Below, piece by piece: positions 21,008 through 29,385 of a DNA stretch of 59,823 nt. The DNA comes from Shewanella marina JCM 15074 (GTDB lineage: Bacteria; Pseudomonadota; Gammaproteobacteria; Enterobacterales; Shewanellaceae): NCBI RefSeq assembly GCF_000614975.1, contig NZ_BALM01000026.1:1-59823 (forward strand), in the 5' to 3' direction. Both the position numbers and the translations under genes were made by a program. How positions within the stretch are numbered: position 1 is the first letter of the stretch; each line of letters begins with the position of its first letter. A model generated the notes under the pieces. The model ran no database searches, was not told where the DNA came from, and worked only from the letters and a program-made list of their open reading frames with translations.

Positions 21008-22510
21008 TTATGCTATTGGTCGTAATGCAGGGAATAAAATAACATCACGAATAGTATGGGTATTAGTAAATAACATCACTAAACGGTCAATACCAATCCC
21101 TTGACCTGCTGTTGGTGGTAGACCATATTCAAGTGCATTAATGTAATTTGCATCATAGAACATGGCTTCGTCATCACCAGCATCTTTTGCTGCAACTTGA
21201 GCTTTAAAGCGATTATCTTGGTCTTCAGCATCATTTAATTCACTAAAACCATTGGCGACTTCACGACCACCAATAAAGAATTCAAATCGGTCGGTTAAGA
21301 AATGGTTTTCATCATTTCGTCTTGCTAACGGCGAAATATCAGCCGGATAGCCAGTAATGAAGGTTGGTTGCATTAGTTTGAACTCTGCGGTTTCACCAAA
21401 GATCTCTTCAAGCAATTGACCACAGGTCCAGAATGATTCAAGTTTCATGCCTAAGCTAGAGGCTAGTTTACGCATAAACTCAAGATCTTTAACATTTTCA
21501 TAAGTCATATCTTGAATCGTGGTGTTGTCTGGGTTGTGAACCTTAATCGCCTCTAACATACTCATACGGCAAAATGGACCACCAAAATCAACAGTATGTT
21601 CGCCATAAGGTAAAAGTGGACTACCTAATAAGTCAGTGGCAACAGTGCTCAACATCTCTTCAGTGAGATCCATTAAGTCGTGATAATCAGCGTAAGCCAT
21701 ATAGAATTCCATCATAGTGAACTCTGGATTATGACGTGGTGAGATCCCTTCATTACGGAAGTTACGGTTAATTTCAAATACCCGCTCAAAACCGCCAACC
21801 ACAAGGCGTTTTAGGTAGAGTTCAGGCGCGATACGTAGATACATATCAATGTCTAATGCATTATGATGGGTAATAAAAGGTCGTGCAGAAGCGCCACCTG
21901 GGATGACATGCATCATTGGTGTTTCAACTTCCATGAATTCTTTTTTAATCATGAAGTTACGAATGGCTGCAACCACTTTTGAACGAAGAATAAAAGTCTC
22001 ACGTGAACTTTCATTGATAATGAGATCAACATAACGTTGTCTATAACGCATCTCTTGGTCAGTTAAACCATGAAATTTATCAGGCAGTGGGCGTAATGAT
22101 TTTGTCAACAGTAGGCATTGATCCATGCTGAGGTAAAGATCGCCTTTATCCGATTTGTGTAGTATGCCTGTTACACCAATAATGTCGCCAATATCCAGAC
22201 CTTGATAGCGCTCTTTTAGATCTTGTTGCTGCGCTTTATCTGCATAAGTTTGAATTTTTCCTGAGACATCTTGTAGTACAAAAAATGGACCTCGTTTTGC
22301 CATGATCCGGCCCGCAATGGCTGCTTTAACTTTTAATGTTTCAAGCATCTCTTTGCTTTCGTCACCAAACTCAGCTTGTAGTTGTAAAGCTTTATGAGTA
22401 CGGCGGAAGTTATTAGGGTGAGCATTTGCTGGACAATGTTGTCGCACAAAATCTAATTTGGCACGGCGTTCAGCAATGAGTTTATTTTCATCTTGAACTA
22501 ATTCAGTCAT
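21008..22510 (-). CDS. lysS: Lysyl-tRNA synthetase, class II
   Basis: 500 residues. N-terminal OB-fold anticodon domain (about 60-150, including [19 protein letters not shown]), then the class II catalytic core: motif 1 around [16 protein letters not shown], motif 2 [20 protein letters not shown], motif 3 [12 protein letters not shown] near the C-terminus. It charges tRNA-Lys. No prfB lies upstream, unlike the usual prfB-lysS arrangement, and the gene sits between cadC and cadA, as E. coli lysU sits near cadA. It may therefore be a second, stress-linked LysU-like copy; this cannot be settled without the rest of the genome. A perfect 24-bp CRP-type palindrome lies about 240 bp upstream. Confidence 0.95.
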   Translation of the reverse strand: MTELVQDENKLIAERRAKLDFVRQHCPANAHPNNFRRTHKALQLQAEFGDESKEMLETLKVKAAIAGRIMAKRGPFFVLQDVSGKIQTYADKAQQQDLKERYQGLDIGDIIGVTGILHKSDKGDLYLSMDQCLLLTKSLRPLPDKFHGLTDQEMRYRQRYVDLIINESSRETFILRSKVVAAIRNFMIKKEFMEVETPMMHVIPGGASARPFITHHNALDIDMYLRIAPELYLKRLVVGGFERVFEINRNFRNEGISPRHNPEFTMMEFYMAYADYHDLMDLTEEMLSTVATDLLGSPLLPYGEHTVDFGGPFCRMSMLEAIKVHNPDNTTIQDMTYENVKDLEFMRKLASSLGMKLESFWTCGQLLEEIFGETAEFKLMQPTFITGYPADISPLARRNDENHFLTDRFEFFIGGREVANGFSELNDAEDQDNRFKAQVAAKDAGDDEAMFYDANYINALEYGLPPTAGQGIGIDRLVMLFTNTHTIRDVILFPALRPIA

Positions 22511-22747
22511 TTTGGATCTTCTTAATGTATGGGTAACTTATGAATAACAATTAATAAATGAGATAAAATTGAACGTATTTTTATTTGAATTAGTATTATA
22601 AGGATAAGCTAACACTAAAGGTCTGATAAAAATATTATCCGGCTATTTATTTGACGATCAAAAATAGCATTTTAAAAAGTATAAATATTAAAAGTTAAGC
22701 GTGAGATTATTTAACTCACAATTACTTTACCCTTAATTTTGGAGGTT

Positions 22748-22771
22748 GATATGTGATATATATCACATATC
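22748..22771. promoter_or_regulatory. Perfect 24-bp palindrome containing a consensus CRP site
   Basis: TGTGATATATATCACA (22752-22767) is an exact TGTGA-N6-TCACA CRP core, and symmetry extends to 24 bp. It lies in the 379-bp gap between cadA and lysS, upstream of lysS. A second weaker dyad, GTGAG...CTCAC, is at 22701-22719, closer to lysS. Regulation of lysS is inferred. Confidence 0.65.
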
Positions 22772-22842
22772 GGCGTCGTATTTTCTAGGTTAACTCAAGT
22801 TAATATATTTAATTAAAATGAACGTATTTATTTTAGATGCAT

Positions 22843-22868
22843 AAAAGGGGCATTTAAAAATGCCCCTT
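22843..22868. terminator. Terminator of cadBA
   Basis: Stem AAGGGGCAT / ATGCCCCTT, 21 bp after the cadA stop, with T residues following on the minus strand (CCCCTTTTAT). Confidence 0.8.
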
Positions 22869-22889
22869 AGTTAAATAAAATTAATTGAA

Positions 22890-25037
22890 TTATTTAATCA
22901 ATTTTTGTTTAACAACTTTTACAGTAGAACTACCATCTTTATGTTGATATACACCATGAATATCGGTTTCAAATCCTGGATAATGTTTACCAATTTCACA
23001 TAGCATCTCTAAGAAGTCTAATACTGGGCGAGATTCTTCCGTAATCATTTCACCAGGCATAACTAGTGGTACTCCTGGAGGATATGGAAGAATCATATTG
23101 GCACTGATACGTTCTACCATTTCTGATAACGGTACCTCTTCTACTTCACCTTTAAGCTCTTCTTGCCATGCATCATGCGGTGTCATTTTCAAGGTAGGTA
23201 ATACATCGAATGCATTGAACATCAATTCAGGCAGTTTATAGTGTGCGGTTAATTGATGAATATTTTGCGCTAATTCTTGAATTCTCATGCCTTGATAGAA
23301 AATTGGGTCTTCATCAAATAGATCTGGTAAGAACTCTTTAATGGTCAAGTTAAGATCATAACCGCGTTTGAATTCAGTTAAGGCTCTTAATAACTGCATT
23401 GCTTTTGGCTTATCAATACCGATAGAGAATAGGAATAACATGCTGTATGGGCCTGTTTTCTCTACCACAATGCCGTGATTATCTAAGTATTTAGCAACAA
23501 TAGATGCTGGAATACCTGTCGCATCCATAGTGCCGGCAATATCCATACCTGGTGTTAAAATAGTGACCTTAATTGGGTCAAGGTACATATGGTTATCATC
23601 AACATCTTTAAAGCCATGCCAACTGTCGTGAGGATCTAATTTCCAGCATTCAGTGGTTTCAATATTGTCTGGTTGCCATACGTCAAAGAACCAAGTATTA
23701 CTTTCTTGACGGAGTTTTTTAATCTCTTTACGGAAACGGATTGCACGATCGATAGAGTCTTGAATTAAGCGTTTACCTGCTGAACCTTGCATCATTGCTG
23801 CAGATATTTCTGCAGAAGCAACAATCGCATACTGTGGAGAGGTTGAGGTATGCATCATAAAGGCTTCATTAAAGCTTTCTTCATCAAATTCACCTTTAAT
23901 ATGGATCATTGATGCTTGAGAGAAAGCTGCTAGCAATTTATGGGTCGATTGAGTTTCATAGAAAACGCGACCTGGCATTGCTTCACCACTCATACCGCAC
24001 TTACCCTCATAAATAGGGTTGAAGTTAGTATAAGGCACCCATGCACTATCAAAGTGGATATATTTAGTTGTAAGTGTTTCTTTAATAAATTGAGTGTGAT
24101 AGAACAAACCATCATAGGTTGAGTTAGTAATCACTGCGTAGTTAGGGGTTGATGCACCAGGCGTTGCAGTAATTTTCTTTGCAATAACATCGGCACTAAA
24201 TTCACTTTGTGGAATACCCCCTAAAATGCCGTAAGCGTTACGGGTAGGGCGCAAATAAACAGGTACAACCCCACTCATCATCATTAAGTGAGTGATCGAT
24301 TTATGGCAGTTACGGTCAACTAATACAGTACTGCCTGTTGGGGCGGAAAACATACCAACAATCTTGTTAGCAGTAGAGGTACCATTGGTGACAATATATG
24401 AACGATCAGCATTAAATGTGCGGGCAATATACTCTTCGGCCTCTTTGTGTGGGCCACTATGGTCAAGTAGTGAACCTAGCTCTGGCATTGAAATCGAAAT
24501 ATCTGATTTAAATGTGTTAGCACCATAAAAGTCGTAGAAAATACTACCTGCAGGGCTTTTATTAAAGGCGGTACCGCCCATATGTCCTGGAGTACAGAAG
24601 GTATATTTTGCTTCTGTTGCATATTTCATTAATGCCTTAGTGAGTGGGGGCATAATGATATCTTTATATTCTTCAGTTGCTTGGTTAATTTTAATGACAA
24701 TGTCTGCAACAGTATCTAAAGTATATTCAAAGAAATGAATGTTAAGTTGAAGATCCGTTAAGCTAATATCGAGTGTTGATTGATGATTAGCAAAAGTATA
24801 AAGGGGTAAATACTCATTTAGATTATTTATCTCTTTGCATAACTCCATTGAATACATATCCCAGTCGAAAATCACACCACAAAAGCGTGGGTTCATTTCA
24901 ATAAGACGTAATAGATCTTGTGAATCATTTGGATAAATAACTTGGTAACCTTGTTGTTCCAATAAACCTTGTAATTTATTAATGGGTTCACGCTTAAATA
25001 ATGATTCGAGATTATTCATTATCGCGATAATATGCAT
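22890..25037 (-). CDS. cadA: Inducible lysine decarboxylase
   Basis: From the ATG at 25037 (GGAG about 9 bases upstream) the protein is 715 residues, the exact length of E. coli CadA; an upstream TTG would add 21 residues. It has the wing domain (MHIIAIMNNLESLF start), the fold type I core with TFCTPGHMGG and SDISIS, the PLP lysine in ETQSTHKLLAAFSQASM (about Lys367), and the C-terminal domain with ILPYPPGVPLVMPGE. It converts lysine to cadaverine and CO2, consuming a proton in acid stress. It follows cadB by 100 bp. Ornithine decarboxylase SpeF is a related alternative, but residue-by-residue likeness to CadA and the CadB/CadC neighbours decide. Confidence 0.94.
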   Translation of the reverse strand: MHIIAIMNNLESLFKREPINKLQGLLEQQGYQVIYPNDSQDLLRLIEMNPRFCGVIFDWDMYSMELCKEINNLNEYLPLYTFANHQSTLDISLTDLQLNIHFFEYTLDTVADIVIKINQATEEYKDIIMPPLTKALMKYATEAKYTFCTPGHMGGTAFNKSPAGSIFYDFYGANTFKSDISISMPELGSLLDHSGPHKEAEEYIARTFNADRSYIVTNGTSTANKIVGMFSAPTGSTVLVDRNCHKSITHLMMMSGVVPVYLRPTRNAYGILGGIPQSEFSADVIAKKITATPGASTPNYAVITNSTYDGLFYHTQFIKETLTTKYIHFDSAWVPYTNFNPIYEGKCGMSGEAMPGRVFYETQSTHKLLAAFSQASMIHIKGEFDEESFNEAFMMHTSTSPQYAIVASAEISAAMMQGSAGKRLIQDSIDRAIRFRKEIKKLRQESNTWFFDVWQPDNIETTECWKLDPHDSWHGFKDVDDNHMYLDPIKVTILTPGMDIAGTMDATGIPASIVAKYLDNHGIVVEKTGPYSMLFLFSIGIDKPKAMQLLRALTEFKRGYDLNLTIKEFLPDLFDEDPIFYQGMRIQELAQNIHQLTAHYKLPELMFNAFDVLPTLKMTPHDAWQEELKGEVEEVPLSEMVERISANMILPYPPGVPLVMPGEMITEESRPVLDFLEMLCEIGKHYPGFETDIHGVYQHKDGSSTVKVVKQKLIK

Positions 25038-25137
25038 ATAGAATTTCTCCAGAGTGAGTAAAGGCGCTCCACTAAAATGAAGTAGAGAAGAGAGCGCCAA
25101 TATTAAAAATTAAGTTAAATATATAATTGAATAACAA

Positions 25138-26532
25138 CTAAGCTTTATTTGTTGCTGTATCAGTGGTTTCAGTTTTATCGGTTTTGCTAGTAGAAGACTT
25201 GGTTAATTTGTCTGATAACCATTTTGCGTGTTGTCTAAAGCCAAGTTTACGGCCGTAGAAGGCAAAGATAGCAAGTGAAACAATGAAGGTTGCACTCAAT
25301 GCTGATGGGTCTGCACCGATAAGTGCGACAAAACAGAATACGCAAGCAACGCCTGAGAACAACATTACAAATGTATTACGGGTTGTCATGCCTTCATAAC
25401 GGATCATGTTCACTGCTGAGTAGAAGTAAGGCAGCATGGTTAATAGAACCGCATCAGTGGTTAAGATATTAAATAGACCAGAAGCATGACCATCACCTGA
25501 GCTAAAGACAGTAATCGCAATCATTAGAATGGTCATCATTACTGATGCTGCAAGTAAGCCTTTTTTAGGCACGCCATTTTTATCTGACTCACCAAACATT
25601 TTAGGGAAGTTACCGTCGTTAGCGGCACGTTTACCAGCCTCACCAACCAACATCATCCAAGAACCCAGTGAAGTAAAACAGGCTAAAGCGGTAAATGCGG
25701 CTACAAACGGTGCGGTCCAAGCGCCAAAAATAGCAGTGGTTGCTAGCGCAAATGGCGCACCAGAATTAGCGACTTGCTCAGCAGGGAACATACCTGCAAT
25801 AACCTGAGTGGATGAAATATAAACTAAACCAGCAACGGCAGTACCAATCATGGTTGCTAGCGGTACGGTTCTGCGTGGATTTTTAACTAATCCAGAAGAT
25901 ACTGACGCAGATTCCACCCCAACGAATGCCCATAATGTCAGTAAAACCGCGCTAACAATGGCGTGATAGTCACTGCCGTGTGAGGTATTCCAGTTTTGCA
26001 TGTAAACTTGTGGACTAAATTCGCCCCAACCTATAACGGCTGTACCTATAATCGGAATTAAAATAAGTACCAAACCAATTGTGGTTAATCGGCTGACCCA
26101 TGTGCCACCGAGTAAGTTAATTAAAGTAAAGATCCATACTGCAGCTACAGTAGCGATTGCAGCAGGAATCGTCTCATTTAATACAGGGAAGAATACTGAT
26201 AGATATGACACACCAGTGATTGCAATCGCAAGGTTACCAATCCAGTTCGCGTGATAATAGAGCACACCAGTTTGGAAACCAAACGCAGGTGATAATTCGC
26301 CTGCATAGGCAATTGGACCACCTTGTTGTGGGTTATTCACCCCTAATCTAGCGTATACAAAAGCTAAACTTAATGCACCCACTGTACAAATTATCCAGCT
26401 GAAAACTGATATTGAACCAATTTTTGCTAGTGTGGCTGGTAATAGTGCAATACCACTACCCATCATGTTACCGGTTACAATACCAATACAGGCAATTAAA
26501 CCAATTTTTTTTGCGGCTGATTCTGTTGACAT
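25138..26532 (-). CDS. cadB: Cadaverine/lysine antiporter
   Basis: 464 residues, APC superfamily, about 12 membrane segments. MMGSGIALLPA (about 24-34), NNPQQGGPIAYAGELSPAFGFQ with YHANWIGN, and GSWMMLVGEAGKRAANDG all match CadB closely. It takes up lysine in exchange for the cadaverine made by CadA. The C-terminal tail is Thr/Lys-rich and longer than in E. coli. First gene of cadBA; its 5' leader and the upstream region are long (559 bp to the divergent gene) and structured. AAGGTCTCC-type sequence precedes the ATG on the minus strand (GGAGACCTT). Confidence 0.93.
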   Translation of the reverse strand: MSTESAAKKIGLIACIGIVTGNMMGSGIALLPATLAKIGSISVFSWIICTVGALSLAFVYARLGVNNPQQGGPIAYAGELSPAFGFQTGVLYYHANWIGNLAIAITGVSYLSVFFPVLNETIPAAIATVAAVWIFTLINLLGGTWVSRLTTIGLVLILIPIIGTAVIGWGEFSPQVYMQNWNTSHGSDYHAIVSAVLLTLWAFVGVESASVSSGLVKNPRRTVPLATMIGTAVAGLVYISSTQVIAGMFPAEQVANSGAPFALATTAIFGAWTAPFVAAFTALACFTSLGSWMMLVGEAGKRAANDGNFPKMFGESDKNGVPKKGLLAASVMMTILMIAITVFSSGDGHASGLFNILTTDAVLLTMLPYFYSAVNMIRYEGMTTRNTFVMLFSGVACVFCFVALIGADPSALSATFIVSLAIFAFYGRKLGFRQHAKWLSDKLTKSSTSKTDKTETTDTATNKA

Positions 26533-26580
26533 AAGGTCTCCATCTCTTGCTCAATTCACTTTTTAAATCTTCAATTAAAG

Positions 26581-26741
26581 AAATAATTTGTTGCTTGAGT
26601 AGTGAACGACGTAGGTCTATTCAAGTTCGAAGGCAAGCAGCAAATTACTTAAAGTTCAGGAGCGGCTAGAGATAGTGACAGACATCGACTGAGCAGCTTC
26701 CTGGTTTGCAGAGCCAGCATAGGAGTGAAAAATCTGTCTGT
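26581..26741 (-). promoter_or_regulatory. Structured region upstream of cadB (two nested inverted repeats)
   Basis: Arm 26581-26597 pairs with 26634-26650 over 17 bp; the two differences would be G-U pairs in RNA read toward cadB. A second stem pairs ACAGACA (26678-26684) with TGTCTGT (26735-26741) around an inner CTGG/CCAG stem. I do not recognise a known riboswitch. It may be a cis-acting leader of cadBA, or part of an unrecognised repeat element. Confidence 0.45.
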
Positions 26742-26828
26742 ATAATCATGATTTGCTCATGAAAATATCCCCATCTAAACATGTGTATTGATTTTATCTT
26801 TATCATAAAAAAATCATTTAAAACAATG

Positions 26829-26857
26829 TGTTGATATTTATTTATAAAATATCAACA
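26829..26857. promoter_or_regulatory. AT-rich inverted repeat in the cadB upstream region
   Basis: Perfect 11-bp arms TGTTGATATTT (26829-26839) and AAATATCAACA (26847-26857) with a 7-base spacer, about 300 bp upstream of cadB. CadC binds AT-rich sites upstream of cadBA in E. coli, so this is a candidate site. Apart from this dyad I see nothing in 26760-27091. Confidence 0.35.
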
Positions 26858-27091
26858 TTTTATAAATTGATAGAAATAGAATATTTATGAATTGCTCACC
26901 TGCGATTTACTCAACTTGATAAAAGATTTAATTGTCCGGTATTGATCACGTGCTGCATAAACTCAGCGACGATGTGCTTATGACGACAAAAACATTTAAA
27001 GGTTAATATTTGAGCTTATTTGTATTAACTGTTAGCTTCATAAATAAGAGTGGACGTGACCTGATACTGGCTTGCATAAGGATCATTAATA

Positions 27092-28168
27092 ATGAAAATA
27101 AAAATTCATGCATTGGCAGGTGTGATTGCTTTTTTGACCATACTGAGCTTTTGGACATCAACCATTATTACTGAGCTTTTTACTTCAGTTAGTACTATTG
27201 CAACGGTAAAAGGGCTGATCTTACAAGGTATGTTTATTTTGATCCCTGCAATGATTATTACAGGGGCATCTGGTATGTCATTAGCAGGCAATCGGCAAGA
27301 CACTTTGGTGTTATTAAAGAAAAAAAGAATGCCAATTGTGGCAATTACAGGTTTAGTTGTATTACTACCAGCCGCATTTTATTTAGAGATGAAAGCCAGT
27401 GCAGGTGATTTAGATTGGCGTTTTTATACGGTACAAGTTATCGAGCTAATTGCAGGCTTTTCTAATTTGAGGCTGCTTTTTCTCAATATGCGCGATGGAC
27501 TTCGTTTAACGGGCAAACTTGCCAGTAAAACAAGCGATGAACAAGTTGAGGCTGGCCCACATATTAAGTTATTACCAGCAGGCTCGATGGTCGTTGAGGG
27601 TTTTGTGGCGATTAAAGACAGTTTTGGTGAGCAAGTGCCAACCAAAAAAGTGACGGCATTATGTCGCTGCGGTGCTTCAGCAAACAAGCCTTTTTGTGAC
27701 GGTAGCCATAGCAAGATTAACTTCGATAGTGCCAAGCAAGCTGATCATACGCCAGATCAAGTGACTTGCTATCAAGGCCAAGCAATCACCATTCATTACA
27801 ATAAACTATTATGTTCGCATGCATCTGTTTGTGGGGGGCAGCTCAAGTCCGTTTTTAATAGTGATAATCAACCATGGATTAATCCTGATAACGCCTCCCG
27901 TGATGAGATTATTGAAGTCATTAAGCAGTGTCCTTCTGGCGCATTAAGTTATTCACACAATAATGATTCGGTTATTCATGGTGAAGGGGATGAGATTAGC
28001 ATCAACATTGCTAAAGATGGCCCATACTATATTAACAATTTGAGATTAGTCGATACCGAATTTGGGCAAGGTGCTAGCCTACAAAAATATGCACTTTGCC
28101 GATGTGGTGCATCTAAAAATAAACCTTTTTGTGATGGTCGGCATCTTGATGCTCATTGGCAAGATTAA
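27092..28168 (+). CDS. Membrane protein with two CDGSH iron-sulfur domains and a Fer4_19-type domain
   Basis: 358 residues. The first ~140 hold about four membrane helices (near 5-27, 42-65, 84-102, 115-130). A soluble region follows with CRCGASANKPFCDGSH (about 191-206), a ferredoxin-like segment with CSHASVC and CPSGAL (about 240-290), and a second CRCGASKNKPFCDGRH near the end. C-X-C-X2-[ST]-X3-P-X-C-D-G-[SR]-H is the CDGSH 2Fe-2S ligand set (three Cys, one His). The soluble part alone is a known family; the fusion to a membrane domain would place redox centres at the inner membrane. Function unknown; electron transfer or iron/redox sensing is plausible. Followed closely by a small lipoprotein gene. 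Confidence 0.85.
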   Translation: MKIKIHALAGVIAFLTILSFWTSTIITELFTSVSTIATVKGLILQGMFILIPAMIITGASGMSLAGNRQDTLVLLKKKRMPIVAITGLVVLLPAAFYLEMKASAGDLDWRFYTVQVIELIAGFSNLRLLFLNMRDGLRLTGKLASKTSDEQVEAGPHIKLLPAGSMVVEGFVAIKDSFGEQVPTKKVTALCRCGASANKPFCDGSHSKINFDSAKQADHTPDQVTCYQGQAITIHYNKLLCSHASVCGGQLKSVFNSDNQPWINPDNASRDEIIEVIKQCPSGALSYSHNNDSVIHGEGDEISINIAKDGPYYINNLRLVDTEFGQGASLQKYALCRCGASKNKPFCDGRHLDAHWQD

Positions 28169-28194
28169 TATTAATTTTAAACGTAGGAGAATAT

Positions 28195-28503
28195 ATGCGT
28201 ATTTTATTTGCTTTTGCCTTGGTGACTCTTGTGGTTGGTTGTGGTCCGAAGCCTGATCCTCGGATTGCATATCAGCCGTATAGTGATGCACAAAAAGCAA
28301 AACTATTAGCACAAGTTAATGCGCTACAGGGCGCGAAAAAACAGTGTGTGAATAACTACCTTAGTGAATACCAACAGAAAGTAAAAGCGCATTGCCAAGA
28401 TGCGGGGTATGCTCAAAATATTAGAGGCAAGTGTCAGCACATAGCTAAACATGCACTGCACACTGAAGTCTTACAAATGGCATATAATCAATGTAATCAG
28501 TAG
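28195..28503 (+). CDS. Small Cys-rich lipoprotein
   Basis: 102 residues from the ATG at 28195, preceded by AGGAGA; an earlier in-frame start at 28156 lacks a ribosome site and would spoil the signal peptide. MRILFAFALVTLVVGC is a lipoprotein signal with lipobox LVVGC (Cys16). The mature part is basic with four more Cys spaced over about 65 residues and predicted helical. 26 bp after the CDGSH gene, so probably co-transcribed. Function unknown. Confidence 0.75.
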   Translation: MRILFAFALVTLVVGCGPKPDPRIAYQPYSDAQKAKLLAQVNALQGAKKQCVNNYLSEYQQKVKAHCQDAGYAQNIRGKCQHIAKHALHTEVLQMAYNQCNQ

Positions 28504-28532
28504 AGTATTACAACACTACTGAACGCTATTTT

Positions 28533-29303
28533 CTACAATGCTAACCCATATTGATCAAGTGTGGTTAGTTCGTCAATCTGGCTGTTATTGTGTTCAAAAC
28601 TAAAGCCCAGCTTGGTGAGTAACTTGATGCAGGCTTGATTATCGGATTGGGTAATGGCAACAATTCTTTTTAAGCTTAATTGTTCGTGTGCAAGCGTTAA
28701 ACAAGCTGTTGCTGCTTCAGTGCCGTAACCTTGGCATAAATACTCAGGTAAGTAACCATAGCCCAAATCAATATCTTGCAAACTGTCTCGTTTGATTAAA
28801 CCGCAAATCCCAATCGCAGTATTGTCATTTTTTAAACTGACTTTAAGTAAGCCCATAAAAGGCTGTTGGTACATGCTAATAAGATTGTTCGTTAGGTATT
28901 GTTCACTATCCGTAATTGTCACAAGTTGTTTATCACCGACAAATTGTTTAAAAAGAGGCGTGTTGTAAAGCGTTAATAGATATACCCAAATAACTTGAAG
29001 TTGCTATTTCAGAAGCACTTAAGCAAGTTCAATTCTAGGCGCATTTATGCTGGAATGGCATTCCCTTTTAAATGGATGCAACAACGAAGTGGGCTTGCTT
29101 AAGGCTTTCTTCGATGGGTTTTAGCCTACTTTATACTGTGTTATTGATTTTGATAAGGGAAGAACCATTAACGGCAATCAATGCCTTGTCTAAAGCAGGT
29201 TAAATTCCCACTGAATTCAGCCACTTTAAGTGGTTTGGGTATACTGTGCATCAGCAAGTGTGAGTTTTGTAAGAATTAAACGTGAAGTTTCAATAGTAAG
29301 CAT
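28533..29303 (-). pseudogene. RimJ-like GNAT acetyltransferase split by a MITE insertion
   Basis: The C-terminal part (28533-28980) encodes a GNAT domain (GYGYLPEYLCQGYGTEAATACL, IVAITQSDNQACIKLLTKLGF). Its reading frame continues upstream as LLTLYNTPLFKQFVGDKQL until it meets the repeat at 28981 and a TAG inside it, with no good start. On the far side of the repeat, from an ATG at 29303, the same strand encodes MLTIETSRLILTKLTLADAQ, the usual start of this family, which ends exactly at the repeat. Removing 28983-29241 plus one TA rejoins the frame (...ADAQ-Y-LLTLYN...), giving a normal protein of about 169 residues. A short product from a GTG at 28922 would lack the first beta strand and helix. 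Confidence 0.9.
28983..29241. mobile_element. MITE-like element, copy 2 (259 bp), inserted in an acetyltransferase gene
   Basis: Ends are TACCCAAA...TTTGGGTA, flanked on both sides by TA (28981-28982 and 29242-29243), as expected for a 2-bp TA target duplication. The body is the reverse complement of copy 1 at 14236-14495. No transposase. TA duplication and size fit a non-autonomous relative of IS630/Tc1-mariner elements. Confidence 0.88.
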
Positions 29304-29340
29304 ATGGGACATAAACAATAATAAACAGAGGCATGAGTAT

Positions 29341-29379
29341 ATCACGTAACAAAATCCCACCATTATTCTGTTACGTGAT
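29341..29379. terminator. Hairpin at the 3' end of the beta-propeller gene
   Basis: Perfect 11-bp stem ATCACGTAACA / TGTTACGTGAT just after the minus-strand gene's stop. The T run is on the plus strand, not after the stem on the minus strand, so Rho-independent termination for this gene is uncertain. Confidence 0.4.
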
Positions 29380-29385
29380 TTTCAA

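Noticed and set aside
22890..25037. Ornithine decarboxylase SpeF with PotE
   Set aside because: Near-colinear likeness to E. coli CadA at identical length, and CadB/CadC neighbours, make lysine decarboxylase the better call.
26581..26741. Lysine riboswitch upstream of cadB
   Set aside because: None of the conserved L-box internal motifs could be found in either direction, and activation by acid through CadC is the known logic for cadBA.
28533..28922. Complete 129-residue acetyltransferase starting at GTG 28922
   Set aside because: The reading frame and family sequence continue upstream to the MITE border and resume beyond it at 29303, so this is the remnant of a split gene.
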